DNA of 14,243 bases from Planctomicrobium sp. GTDB taxonomy: Bacteria > Planctomycetota > Planctomycetia > Planctomycetales > Planctomycetaceae. Each line of letters opens with the position of its first letter. Positions within the stretch are counted from its first letter, which is position 1. This document shows positions 1 through 7,379 of this stretch, in pieces. The notes beneath the pieces were generated by a model. It searched no databases, was not told the origin of the DNA, and saw nothing but the letters and a program-made list of their open reading frames with translations. The position numbers were made by a program, and so were the translations under genes. The stretch is from assembly GCA_029259835.1 (NCBI GenBank), contig JAJDEL010000858.1:1-14243 (forward strand), written 5' to 3'.

Positions 1-1082
1 GCGTCGATGCGATGATGGCAGGCACTCGAGTCGAAGCGAATGATTCCAAGAACAACCCTGCCGACTTCGCACTCTGGAAAGGTTCCAAAGAAGGCGAACC
101 GGCCTGGGAAAGTCCTTGGGGGCCGGGGCGACCTGGTTGGCACATCGAGTGCTCGGTGATGAGTTGCAAGCTGCTCGGCGAATCGATTGACATCCACGGC
201 GGTGGTCTCGATCTCATGTTCCCACACCACGAGAACGAACTCGCGCAGTCGGAGTCTTCATCTGATAAACAGTTCGTCCGTTACTGGATGCACAACGGCT
301 TGATGCAGTCCGGCAAGAACACCGGCAAAGTCGGCGGCGGTCACGACAAGGACGGCGATAAAACTGAAACGACTCAAGACGATCAAATCACGAACAAACT
401 TGCCGGGTCTGCCGGAGCGGAATCCGTAAAGACGGCGGTCTTTGCACATCACCATCCGGAAGTCGTTCGCTTCTTCTTGCTCTCCACGCACTACCGCAGT
501 CCGATTGACTTCTCGATGGAGAATATCAGCAACACCGAAAAGAGCATGGAAGGTTTCTACCGGATGTTCGAAACGTTCGAGCGCGTCACCGGAACGAATT
601 TCTACGCACTTGAGTCCCCCACAACACGCGAGCAAACAACGGATCTTTCGAGTTTGTCAGATGAATCAAAAACATCTCTGGCCGACTTGCGAGACCGCTT
701 CCTGGAAGCAATGGACGACGACTTCAACTCCGGCGGCGGGATCGGAATGTTGTTCGAGATGCGTCGCGTGATAAACGGCTTCATCAGTCAAAACAAGCTC
801 GAAGAATCGTGCAGCGACGAACAGAAGTCTCAACTGGCGACAATGTCGACGCTGTTCAAAGAACTTTCTAACCTCATCGGTGTCTTTCGCAAGCCTGTCG
901 AAAAGAGTTCCGGCGCCGACGATGAATTCGTCGATGGCCTGATGCAACTCATCCTCGACATTCGCTTGCAAGCCCGTGAAGAAAAGAACTGGGGCGTGGC
1001 TGATAAAATCCGAGATGCACTCAAAGAATTAAAAGTCGAAATCGAAGACGGAAAAGATGGCGTCCGCTGGAGCCGTGGGTAG
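1..1082 (+). CDS. cysS: Cysteinyl-tRNA synthetase, 3' part (5' end outside window)
   Basis: Charges tRNA-Cys with cysteine in the cytoplasm (class I aminoacyl-tRNA synthetase). The frame is open from base 3, so the ATG at 12 is internal; 359 residues are visible and roughly the first 100 or more are missing compared with the usual 460-500. Visible hallmarks are the [10 protein letters not shown] segment (Cys of the zinc site, about nt 141-155), [22 protein letters not shown] (zinc-site His and Glu, about nt 189-251), then [17 protein letters not shown], a DALR-type helical domain with AMDDDFNSG (about nt 708-740), and the C-terminal [27 protein letters not shown] typical of the family. The odd point is the KMSKS loop: the expected motif after YWMHNG is replaced by a longer Gly/Lys/Asp-rich stretch ending in [10 protein letters not shown] (nt 396-425). 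The rest is well conserved, so the gene looks functional. Identification is from motif recognition. Confidence 0.95.
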   Translation, partial: VDAMMAGTRVEANDSKNNPADFALWKGSKEGEPAWESPWGPGRPGWHIECSVMSCKLLGESIDIHGGGLDLMFPHHENELAQSESSSDKQFVRYWMHNGLMQSGKNTGKVGGGHDKDGDKTETTQDDQITNKLAGSAGAESVKTAVFAHHHPEVVRFFLLSTHYRSPIDFSMENISNTEKSMEGFYRMFETFERVTGTNFYALESPTTREQTTDLSSLSDESKTSLADLRDRFLEAMDDDFNSGGGIGMLFEMRRVINGFISQNKLEESCSDEQKSQLATMSTLFKELSNLIGVFRKPVEKSSGADDEFVDGLMQLILDIRLQAREEKNWGVADKIRDALKELKVEIEDGKDGVRWSRG

Positions 1083-1100
1083 AATAGACATTGCTTCGCT

Positions 1101-1117
1101 GCACGCTTAAAGTGTGC
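1101..1117. repeat. Dispersed palindrome, family A, copy 1
   Basis: GCACGCTTAAAGTGTGC is an imperfect palindrome (one mismatched pair) preceded by TTCGCT and followed by GGTGA. It shares its core and flanks with the copy at 1687-1707 and its core with 10311-10327. It lies 19 bases after the cysS stop and 28 bases before the next start codon, so it could fold at the 3' end of the cysS transcript or in the 5' leader of the next gene. Confidence 0.7.
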
Positions 1118-1145
1118 GGTGATTTGTAATTCATCGGAGAGAAAA

Positions 1146-1568
1146 ATGTCCGACGATTCCCCCTTTCACGCACCTGATTCTCAACCTCGCAAAAATGGAA
1201 GAAAAAGCCACAAAAAAAAGTTGCGACAAGTTGCTTCCGCACAACGGCACGCCAACATGGCAGCAGGCCTTTATTTGTTGCTGATTCCGGTCAACATCGC
1301 CATTTCGTCGATGCCTGAACCGATTCTTGCTCTTGCGATTGGGTTTCTGGTTTTCGCGCTCGGGATTCTAATTTTTGGTGCGATTTCCGTCTTCCGGCTA
1401 CAAACGGCTCTGAACGGGTTTGTCCTAGGGACAATTTTAGGTGTACTCACGCTCGTCCCCCTGCTCGGTCTTATCCTGTTACTTCTCGGCAGCCAAAAGG
1501 CGACAATACTACTCAAAGAAAACGGCATCGCCGTCGGGCTACTCGGCGCTGATCCGAACTCGATCTGA
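1146..1568 (+). CDS. Small three-helix membrane protein, function unknown
   Basis: A 140-residue protein whose function I do not recognise. The start at 1146 is chosen over the in-frame ATG at 1119 because GGAG at 1136-1139 sits six bases upstream and the earlier start has no ribosome binding site. The N-terminal 35 residues are hydrophilic and basic (PRKNGRKSHKKKLRQ), followed by three hydrophobic segments at about 38-55, 60-83 and 89-115. The C-terminal tail KATILLKENGIAVGLLGADPNSI is polar to amphipathic and ends in the GxxGADPxSI pattern that I associate with a family of small planctomycete membrane proteins (recollection, not searched). The positive-inside rule puts the basic N-terminus in the cytoplasm. 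It lies 63 bases after cysS, with a palindromic repeat between them; whether the two are cotranscribed cannot be seen. Confidence 0.8.
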   Translation: MSDDSPFHAPDSQPRKNGRKSHKKKLRQVASAQRHANMAAGLYLLLIPVNIAISSMPEPILALAIGFLVFALGILIFGAISVFRLQTALNGFVLGTILGVLTLVPLLGLILLLLGSQKATILLKENGIAVGLLGADPNSI

Positions 1569-1618
1569 ATTTCGCGCCAGATGTGGATGAATAACGGGAT
1601 TGTTCGCCGGTAGAATGC

Positions 1619-1638
1619 GGCATACGGACCGTGATGCC
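1619..1638. other. Inverted repeat between genes, possible terminator stem
   Basis: GGCAT ACGG A CCGT g ATGCC forms nine pairs around a single-base centre with one bulged G, so part of the centre must open to make an RNA loop. It lies 51 bases after the stop of the small membrane protein and has no T-tract, so an intrinsic terminator is only a possibility; a DNA-binding site or repeat remnant fits equally well. Confidence 0.3.
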
Positions 1639-1686
1639 GTCCCCCTGGATTCGCGGGTAGACTGAAGTGAGACACGAAGCGTTTCG

Positions 1687-1707
1687 CCGCACACTTTAAG
1701 TGTGCGG
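1687..1707. repeat. Dispersed palindrome, family A, copy 2 (perfect)
   Basis: Two perfect 10-base arms, CCGCACACTT and AAGTGTGCGG, around a single T. It is the cleanest copy of the family also seen at 1101 and 10311, and shares the upstream TTCGC and downstream GGTAA context with copy 1. It ends only 11 bases before the first possible ATG of the Suppressor-of-fused gene, where a ribosome binding site would be expected. A hairpin here could therefore affect initiation of that gene. Confidence 0.75.
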
Positions 1708-1718
1708 TAACGAGTACG

Positions 1719-2801
1719 ATGAATCGAGCCGGTACAATGATTGAAGACTTCAACGACGAAGACGAAAACAACGCTCACGGTTGGGACGCAATCGATGCTG
1801 CGCTCGATACGCTTTACGAAGGAGTTGAGCCGATGCACTGGGGGACAGTGTTGCCGTTCAATCTTGGTGGGGAAGATCCGCTGTATGGGGTGAGCGTCTA
1901 TCACAGTTTGCACCAGCAACCACATTTGCATTATGTCACTTACGGATTCTCTGATCTGTACGAGAAGGAATCCGACGATCCTGAATGGAGCGGATTTGGT
2001 TTCGAATTGACTTTTCGATTAGCGGCACCAGAGAAAGCAGAGCCGCCGATTTGGGTTGTTAATTTCTTGCAGAACCTCGCACGGTATGTTTTTGAGTCAG
2101 GAATTGGTCTTGGGGAAGGGCACATGTTGCCGCTCTATAGTCCGATCTGCCTGGAGAAGGAAACTCTGATTCGAACTGTCACCTTTGTGGAAGATCCTGA
2201 ACTCGGTACGATTGAGACACCGAATGGGCAGGTTAAGTTTCTGCAGGTTGTTGGTCTCACCGAAGACGAACTCGACGCAACACAGTGCTGGAACGCAAGT
2301 CGATTTGCAGAGTTGATCCGGGAGCAGAATTCGCTTCTCATCACGGATGTCATGCGAGATAGCTATCTCAACGATGCAGAATTCGCTGCACGCGTTGCAT
2401 GGCTTTCTAAGAAAGAAGGTGCCTCAGCCGATGTGATGTGTTCGAACGAATTCCGTGTGCTGCAAGACCCAGAGACGTCGCAAATCACACTGGTGATCGG
2501 GGCAATTGTGGCAGCCTCTTTAGGAAAGCGGCTGCGCGGTCGTATTCCGTTTGAGCGAGAATTCCGCCTCGTTGGTGAAGAAGACGAGATTCTGTTCAAG
2601 CCTGGCAAGAAATTCCAGATGACGATGGCTGATCATCTCACTGAATTTCAGTTGACCAATCATCAAGTCGAAGCAATCACCAGTAAGATGCACTCAACGT
2701 CAGGCACATGGCGGTTCGATGATCCAGCGAATTTCACTCTGACAATCGAACCAACCGAGATCAAAGACAACGAAGGAAACATCACAGATGTATTAGGGTG
2801 A
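1719..2801 (+). CDS. Suppressor of fused (SUFU) domain protein
   Basis: A 360-residue soluble protein of the SUFU family. The N-terminal half carries the family pattern: GWDAIDAALDTLY (21-33), HWGTVLPFNLGGEDPLYGVSVY (40-61), HLHYVTYGFSDLYEKE (69-84), SGFGFELTFRL (91-101), IWVVNFLQNLARYVF (111-125), and EDPELGTIETPNGQVKFLQVVGLTEDEL (158-185). A second region of about 140 residues follows (GKRLRGRIPFEREF, then a beta-rich tail). In animals SUFU restrains Gli transcription factors; bacterial members have been proposed as immunity proteins of polymorphic toxin systems. No toxin gene is next to this one, so its role here is open. There is no signal peptide or membrane segment. The start may be 1719 or 1737 (ATGATTGAA); neither has a clear Shine-Dalgarno. 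It converges on murG across a repeat-containing gap. Confidence 0.9.
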   Translation: MNRAGTMIEDFNDEDENNAHGWDAIDAALDTLYEGVEPMHWGTVLPFNLGGEDPLYGVSVYHSLHQQPHLHYVTYGFSDLYEKESDDPEWSGFGFELTFRLAAPEKAEPPIWVVNFLQNLARYVFESGIGLGEGHMLPLYSPICLEKETLIRTVTFVEDPELGTIETPNGQVKFLQVVGLTEDELDATQCWNASRFAELIREQNSLLITDVMRDSYLNDAEFAARVAWLSKKEGASADVMCSNEFRVLQDPETSQITLVIGAIVAASLGKRLRGRIPFEREFRLVGEEDEILFKPGKKFQMTMADHLTEFQLTNHQVEAITSKMHSTSGTWRFDDPANFTLTIEPTEIKDNEGNITDVLG

Positions 2802-2899
2802 GTGAATCCGTTGTACATTCATTCGGCGTCCCTGTGAATAATCGCAGTCTTTTCGTGTGTATCCTTCGAGAGGTTTAAAATGTCTGGATCATCACTCTC

Positions 2900-2947
2900 G
2901 TAGGACAGCTTTTCAAGCTGTCTGGTCAGGATGAAATCCTGACCTAC
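2900..2947. repeat. Cloverleaf-like double hairpin repeat
   Basis: An outer stem GTAGG (2900-2904) / CCTAC (2943-2947) encloses two perfect hairpins: ACAGCTT-TTC-AAGCTGT, with arms inside 2905-2921, and GGTCAGGAT-GAA-ATCCTGACC (2924-2944). The inner and outer pairs share G2904 and bases 2943-2944, so not all form at once. It lies between the converging ends of the SUFU gene and murG, where it could end transcripts from both sides, although no T-tract follows. The GTAGG opening is shared with the hairpin at 11521, which suggests a dispersed repeat family. Confidence 0.65.
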
Positions 2948-2987
2948 AGTCGGTCATTCTTAGCCTCGCGCAGTATGTCAATCGGGA

Positions 2988-4118
2988 TTAAAAAGCACCG
3001 AGACCGAGAAGGATGATTTCTTCAGTCACCAATTCTGCGGCTTCGCTTCGCCCAAGCTTGCTCATTGCCGCACGCATTTCCACCAGTTTCTCTGGTTTGG
3101 AAAGCAGGTCTTCCAGTGTTTGCTGCAAATCTCTTTTGAAGTCAACTGGTGCTGACGATTGCAATGTCAGTTCCGCAGCCCCATGGCTGGAGTAGAACCG
3201 TGCGTTGTGTTCCTGGTGATCTCTGACTGAATTTGGATAGGGAACCAAAATTGCCGGGAGACCCGCGATGGCAAGTTCAGCCAGCGTTGTGGCTCCCGCA
3301 CGGCTGATGACCAGCCTGGATTGACTCAGATAGGTTGCAATATCACTCAGAAACGGACGGACCAATGCGGGGATACCAGCAGTCTCGTAAACCGAGGAAA
3401 GTTCGAGATTGTCATCCGTACCTGTTTGATGAATCACATTCCAGCCAGCCAGTAACGCCGGATATTTTTCAACAATCCCTGCCATCGCGAGATTGATCGC
3501 CGTTGCTCCCTGACTTCCACCAACAATAAGCAAAGTTTTCACGTCTTGTTGTTGACTTGCGGCTGCTTTCAAGCGAATCGACCTTCGCACCGGATTGCCG
3601 GTTTCAACGCAGTTCGACTTTGGCGAAAACGACAACTCTGTTTCAGGAAAACTGGTGCATATCGTCTTTGCGAATCTCGCCAGAATCGTATTCGCTCTGC
3701 CTGGCACTGCGTTCTGCTCCATCAACAGAATCGGCAGACGCAAACTCCAGGCGGCGAGTATCCCAGGCAGGCTGCCATAACCACCGAGACCAATCACGAC
3801 GCACGGTTTCGTTTTTTTTAGTACAGTTCGGCTCTTCCGAATTGCATTGAGTAAGGTGAGTGATGATCGAACCGGTCGTCTTTTCAGTCTCCCCATTGTG
3901 ACGGACTTCATGCACACCGATTCCACGTTCTGATCAGAGAGAACGGTGCCTTCAATTTTCTTTCTCGATGTCAGAAAGAGGAATCGACAACGATCCGGGA
4001 ACCGCTCCTTCAATTCCTCACAAACGGCAATTGCAGGAAACAAATGCCCGCCACTTCCGCCACCGCAGAATGCAAAGGTCTGTTCAGGTTCCGAAAGTTG
4101 CTGGGTGTTCGAACTCAA
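2988..4118 (-). CDS. murG: UDP-GlcNAc:undecaprenyl-pyrophosphoryl-MurNAc-pentapeptide GlcNAc transferase
   Basis: Adds GlcNAc to lipid I to make lipid II on the inner face of the cytoplasmic membrane, the last cytoplasmic step of peptidoglycan precursor synthesis. At 376 residues it is of usual length (GT28, GT-B fold). Motifs in order: glycine loop GGGSGGHLFPA (19-29), GLGGYGSLPG (110-119), EQNAVPGRAN (134-143), TGNPVR (173-178), second glycine loop GGSQGA (200-205), HQTG (230-233), and the donor-binding SRAGATTLAELAIAGLPAILVPYP (272-295) with DHQEHNA (300-306). The start is TTG, and no ATG lies in frame before the catalytic glycine loop; GAAGAG about eight bases upstream is a plausible ribosome binding site. 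The first 35 bases lie inside the end of ftsW, so translation is probably coupled. Alternative assignments are unlikely. Confidence 0.97.
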   Translation of the reverse strand: MSSNTQQLSEPEQTFAFCGGGSGGHLFPAIAVCEELKERFPDRCRFLFLTSRKKIEGTVLSDQNVESVCMKSVTMGRLKRRPVRSSLTLLNAIRKSRTVLKKTKPCVVIGLGGYGSLPGILAAWSLRLPILLMEQNAVPGRANTILARFAKTICTSFPETELSFSPKSNCVETGNPVRRSIRLKAAASQQQDVKTLLIVGGSQGATAINLAMAGIVEKYPALLAGWNVIHQTGTDDNLELSSVYETAGIPALVRPFLSDIATYLSQSRLVISRAGATTLAELAIAGLPAILVPYPNSVRDHQEHNARFYSSHGAAELTLQSSAPVDFKRDLQQTLEDLLSKPEKLVEMRAAMSKLGRSEAAELVTEEIILLGLGAF

Positions 4119-5247
4119 AGGGATGCTCTTCGCGGATGGAGTCGGAATTGACGACAGAATCTTTCGTGAGACTGAGAATGATGCCTATTGCAGCCACGCT
4201 TGTCACTAGATTACTTCCGCCATAGCTGATTAACGGGTGAGAAATTCCTTTGGGAGGCAGCATTGCAGTCACAACAGCGACGTTCATAGCAGCTTGGAGG
4301 ACAAGTTGCGTCAGAAGTGTCGTTGCGACCACAGATTGAAAAGTGTGCTTGTGAGTCATCTTAATGAGCTTCAAGCCGCTCAGGTAAAACCCTAACCATA
4401 ACACAATGACTCCTATGGTCCCTAACAGTCCGAGTTCTTCTCCAATCACCGAGAAGATGAAGTCGGTATTCGCCTCAGGAAGGAAGCTGAGTTTCTGCCA
4501 ACCTTGGCCCAGACCTTCACCTTGTAACCCACCGACACCTAAGGTCGTGAGTGATTGCTGGACTTGATATGGAGCCGCGTCTGGATGTGTCCAGGTTTGG
4601 ATAAAACCTTGTACGCGAGCCAGCTGGTACGGTCGCAGCGTAATCAGACCTGCAATAGTGGGAACTGCCAGCGAGGCAATGAGAATAAAATACTTCAATG
4701 GCCAGCCAGATAGAAATAGAGCAATGGCTGCAACGACTCCAAGGAATACCGCCGTTCCTAAATCCGGTTCGATCAGCACCAACCCCAGAGGAACTCCAAT
4801 CAGTAAAAGCAAGGTGACAGTTGGACCCATTCTTGACGAATTCAGATTGCCTTCACGATTGAATCGAAAGCGGCAAACAATCAACGGGATCGTGAGTTTC
4901 AAAAGTTCGGACGGTTGAAGTGAAAACGGTCCCAATCGCAACCAACGTTGTGCTCCGTTGACCCGATGACCTAACCCTGGAACAAGAACAGCCATCAGCA
5001 GAACAACGCTGGTGAGGTACAGAACAGGAGCGAGTCGATACCATAGCCGGGAAGGAAGATGCGAAGCAATCGCTCCAGATAGAAGGGCAAGTCCAAGATA
5101 GATCGCGTGTTTCTCGAGGTAGATCTGTTCTGCATTTACAGATCGCGAGCTCATGCTGGCGCTGTACACCATCAGTGTTCCCACGGCCAAAAGAATACCG
5201 GCGAAGGCAAGGAATAGTCTGGATGGAAGTTCTTTTGATTCCTGCAT
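4084..5247 (-). CDS. ftsW: SEDS-family peptidoglycan glycosyltransferase FtsW
   Basis: A polytopic inner-membrane enzyme that polymerises lipid II into glycan strands, normally at the septum with a cognate class B penicillin-binding protein. At 387 residues with about ten hydrophobic segments it matches the family. Signatures: YSAS (28-31), GAQRWLRLGPFSLQPSELLKL (98-118), LIEPDLGTA (158-166), GGLQGEGLGQGWQKLSFLPEANTDFIFSVIGEELG (239-273), where Asp262 is the expected catalytic aspartate, and the C-terminal PPKGISHPLISYGGSNL (331-347), which favours FtsW over RodA. The usual LPEAHTDF reads LPEANTDF. murG follows directly with a 35-base overlap, the ftsW-murG order of the dcw cluster, but no murC, murD, ftsQ or ftsZ is adjacent. 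No convincing ribosome binding site precedes the ATG at 5247. FtsW versus RodA is decided by the signature and by linkage to murG. Confidence 0.95.
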   Translation of the reverse strand: MQESKELPSRLFLAFAGILLAVGTLMVYSASMSSRSVNAEQIYLEKHAIYLGLALLSGAIASHLPSRLWYRLAPVLYLTSVVLLMAVLVPGLGHRVNGAQRWLRLGPFSLQPSELLKLTIPLIVCRFRFNREGNLNSSRMGPTVTLLLLIGVPLGLVLIEPDLGTAVFLGVVAAIALFLSGWPLKYFILIASLAVPTIAGLITLRPYQLARVQGFIQTWTHPDAAPYQVQQSLTTLGVGGLQGEGLGQGWQKLSFLPEANTDFIFSVIGEELGLLGTIGVIVLWLGFYLSGLKLIKMTHKHTFQSVVATTLLTQLVLQAAMNVAVVTAMLPPKGISHPLISYGGSNLVTSVAAIGIILSLTKDSVVNSDSIREEHPFEFEHPATFGT

Positions 5248-5580
5248 TTGTCTTGAATATCAATAAGACTCTCGACCTCTTCACGGCAACAAATTGCGAT
5301 TTCACCTCACAGACGCTTTGAGGATTCTGTTTCATCGTCTAATGAACGCCACTCACTCTTCCCTGATCGTGTTGAGTTTTCTCACCCGTATAAGCGGACC
5401 AAATGATCTCACCGGCGTGATGTGTCGTTCTGATTCTGAAAGACGTTTCGAAGTCGCAAAGCTGAAATTCCGTCCAATCTGAACCGGCAGTTCTAACCGA
5501 TAACTACTTTTGGGAACCACTTCGAGCCAACCACTAAAATTACCCAGATGATTACCTCAAACTTGAAATGAGAGGTTGTA
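5248..5580. other. Divergent intergenic region, ftsW / thioredoxin-like gene
   Basis: This 333-base gap must hold promoters for ftsW leftward and the thioredoxin-like gene rightward. AGAGG at 5570-5574 is a good ribosome binding site six bases before the ATG at 5581. TAAAAT at 5535-5540 is a fair -10 candidate, but only a weak TTGGGA (5510-5515), at a long 19-base spacing, could be its -35. The open frame 5294-5482 lacks a ribosome binding site and any recognisable content, so it is not called. I see no RNA gene or repeat here. Confidence 0.5.
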
Positions 5581-6453
5581 ATGAAGAAATTGCTTTTCTT
5601 TGGATTCGTAATCACAGCAATTTTCTACGGTGGCAGTTCCCGCATTCAAGCAGACGAAGTTTGGTACACCGACCTCGATCAGGCTCGGAAGGTTGCCAAG
5701 GAAACGAATCGACCAATTCTCTGCCATTTCTTCGCAGATTGGTGCGGTCCATGCCACCAGATGGAACAACAAGTTTTCCCTCATCAACAGGTACGTCAAA
5801 GGCTCAGATCGTCTGTTGTTGCCGTGAAGATTGATGTTAAGAAATATCCTCATTTGTCGAACCGATTTGGTGTCACAAGTTTGCCTACTGACCTTTTCCT
5901 AGAGCCTGATGGAAAAGAAATTTTGCAATCAACAGGATTCCGAAATTCGAACGACTACATGGGGCTCGTCATGCGCGCTCGCACACGATACGCAGACCTG
6001 TTGGCAACACGAGAATCTGCAAAAAAACAGTTAAATACAGATTCATTAGCAGGTAATGATCAACCTGTGATTCCTGCAGCTGCGACCGAAGTGATGCTCG
6101 GAGGATATTGTCCAGTGAGCCTTTGGAAATCACGGCGCTGGGAAAAGGGTGCTCTGCAGTTTCAATCCGACTACAAGGGCCAACGATACCATTTTGCAAA
6201 TGCAGAAAACCTCAAAACATTTAAGCAAACCCCTGGACGTTTTATCCCACAATTCCTCGGTTGTGATCCGGTTGTTGTCTGGGAAACTGATCGTGCGGTT
6301 GCAGGGAAGATTCAGTTCGGTGCCTTCTATGATGAACAGCTCTACTTGTTCACGAATGACCAGAACCGCAAGCGATTCAAAGCCGCACCTGACCAATTCA
6401 TTAAGACCCAAGTCGTCTTGCACTCTGATCAGATCGAACGTGTTGTGCGTTAG
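5581..6453 (+). CDS. Exported thioredoxin-like protein with two C-terminal YHS-like modules
   Basis: A 290-residue protein with an N-terminal signal peptide (MKK, hydrophobic core LLFFGFVITAIFYGG, likely cleavage after IQA near residue 24), so it is expected outside the cytoplasmic membrane. Residues 27-140 are a thioredoxin fold: WCGPC at 54-58 with both redox cysteines, and the cis-proline loop VTSLPTD at 98-104. Thiol-disulfide exchange is therefore expected, and the type resembles thioredoxin_7/DsbD-gamma-like proteins. Residues 172-225 look like a YHS module (GGYCPVSLW, then YHFANAENLKTFKQTPGRF). Residues 226-275 look like a second, degenerate one (GAFYDEQLYLFTNDQNRKRFKAAPDQFI). YHS modules are often linked to metal handling, so the protein may reduce or deliver metal to a periplasmic target; this is an inference. 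The start has AGAGG six bases upstream. A terminator hairpin follows the gene. Confidence 0.88.
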   Translation: MKKLLFFGFVITAIFYGGSSRIQADEVWYTDLDQARKVAKETNRPILCHFFADWCGPCHQMEQQVFPHQQVRQRLRSSVVAVKIDVKKYPHLSNRFGVTSLPTDLFLEPDGKEILQSTGFRNSNDYMGLVMRARTRYADLLATRESAKKQLNTDSLAGNDQPVIPAAATEVMLGGYCPVSLWKSRRWEKGALQFQSDYKGQRYHFANAENLKTFKQTPGRFIPQFLGCDPVVVWETDRAVAGKIQFGAFYDEQLYLFTNDQNRKRFKAAPDQFIKTQVVLHSDQIERVVR

Positions 6454-6486
6454 GAGTTGAGTAAAAAACAACCCGTCGGATTTAGC

Positions 6487-6523
6487 GAAGCCTGGTATTT
6501 TAAAATGCTGGGCTTCTTCTTTT
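6487..6523 (+). terminator. Probable intrinsic terminator after the thioredoxin-like gene
   Basis: The stem GAAGCCTGGTATTTT / AAAATGCTGGGCTTC (6487-6516) pairs along its length when G-U wobbles are allowed, the central A/T bases forming the loop. TTCTTTT (6517-6523) follows at once. It begins 34 bases after the stop codon at 6451-6453, as expected for a rho-independent terminator on the plus strand. The opposite strand has no matching T-tract directly after the stem, so it is less likely to serve the minus-strand gene at 6573. Confidence 0.75.
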
Positions 6524-6572
6524 GGTCACGATATTTCTCGCTGATTGATGCCTGGAAATGAAACAGGGATTC

Positions 6573-6998
6573 TTACTCAAATTGAGGGACCGTCTTTTGA
6601 GGACTTCTCCATTGTGGTGGCACAAGAATGAGTGTCATTACAATCAGCATTCCACAAATGGTGTAACACGCTGTGAAGACCCACCACGGTGCGTCAAAGA
6701 ACAAAAGGAAGTGAATTGATTTGGCGAGGCCGCTATCTCCATCGAAGGGCTGGCCAGCAAGAGTTCTGAGTTGGTCTTCCCAAGTCGTTAAAGGACAAGT
6801 CACTCCCGCCCAAGCTTCGGCAACGACGATCAATATCATCGTAAGGTGAACGCCTCTCAACCACCGATTGCGAACCCATTCCCACTGCATGACAAAACCA
6901 CAAAGGATCAGAACGAGTCCGAGAACAATCGTTCCGGCATAGGCTATGTGCAAGACGGCAGTGAAGTCCGCCAGGAATCCATAGAAATTGTTATTCAT
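6573..6998 (-). CDS. DUF2784 family membrane protein
   Basis: A 141-residue integral membrane protein matching my recollection of the DUF2784 family: an N-terminal ADFTAVLHIAYAGTIVLGLVL helix, then the diagnostic CPLTTWEDQLRTLAG at residues 68-82, preceded by EAWAGVT and followed by a short loop and two more hydrophobic stretches. Four membrane segments at about 10-35, 48-66, 92-103 and 105-126 are predicted by eye. The biochemical role of the family is unknown. The start at 6998 (MNNNFYG) is preferred to the ATG at 7025, because AGGTGGAG lies just upstream of 6998 while nothing similar precedes 7025. It stands alone, tail-to-tail with the thioredoxin-like gene and divergent from the signalling gene. 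Confidence 0.85.
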   Translation of the reverse strand: MNNNFYGFLADFTAVLHIAYAGTIVLGLVLILCGFVMQWEWVRNRWLRGVHLTMILIVVAEAWAGVTCPLTTWEDQLRTLAGQPFDGDSGLAKSIHFLLFFDAPWWVFTACYTICGMLIVMTLILVPPQWRSPQKTVPQFE

Positions 6999-7379
6999 TT
7001 TCTCCACCTGACCTGAATACTGCATTCAAAACAGTCATCAATTTGCACTGCTGTTGCAGAGGTAAGGACCAACAGGCAAGGATTCGATGAAAATTACTGG
7101 AGGCAAAATTTGGTTCGACAGAATGGTAGAGGTCTCCTATCGCTGATTTATTCCCAAGTCGGAGTGAAATATCAGAAATTAGCGATTGTGACGATTCTCT
7201 CTTTGATTGAAGTACTGGTGACCGGGGGACGGATCACACGCAGTTGGTACGACCGTTACCGTTGAAACGAGGTCTTCGGATTGATCGATTTGAAAAGTTG
7301 ACCAGACCACTCCGTGACATAGGGTTCAAAGCAGTCAATAGTCCACTCGATTCGATCTCAGGAAGGGGTCACCTCCATC
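6999..7379. other. Divergent intergenic region before the signalling gene
   Basis: These 381 bases separate the divergent DUF2784 gene and the HD/PAS/GGEEF gene. AGGAAGGGG at 7360-7368 is the ribosome binding site for the ATG at 7380, with a rather long spacing of 11 bases. A small stem (GACC 7251-7254 with GGTC 7271-7274, inner CGT/ACG) can be drawn but is weak. I looked for a c-di-GMP riboswitch and found none convincing. The open frame 7244-7471 overlaps the real gene and shows no family features. Promoters must be here, but none stands out. Confidence 0.45.

Noticed and set aside
5294..5482. 62-codon open frame in the ftsW / thioredoxin gap
   Set aside because: No ribosome binding site, no hydrophobic or domain pattern, and it occupies a region that must hold two divergent promoters.
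6999..7379. Possible c-di-GMP riboswitch before the cyclase gene
   Set aside because: CACACGCAG at about 7236-7244 recalls part of the GEMM core, but the paired helices, the conserved GCC-A-GG run and the tetraloop receptor are not seen.
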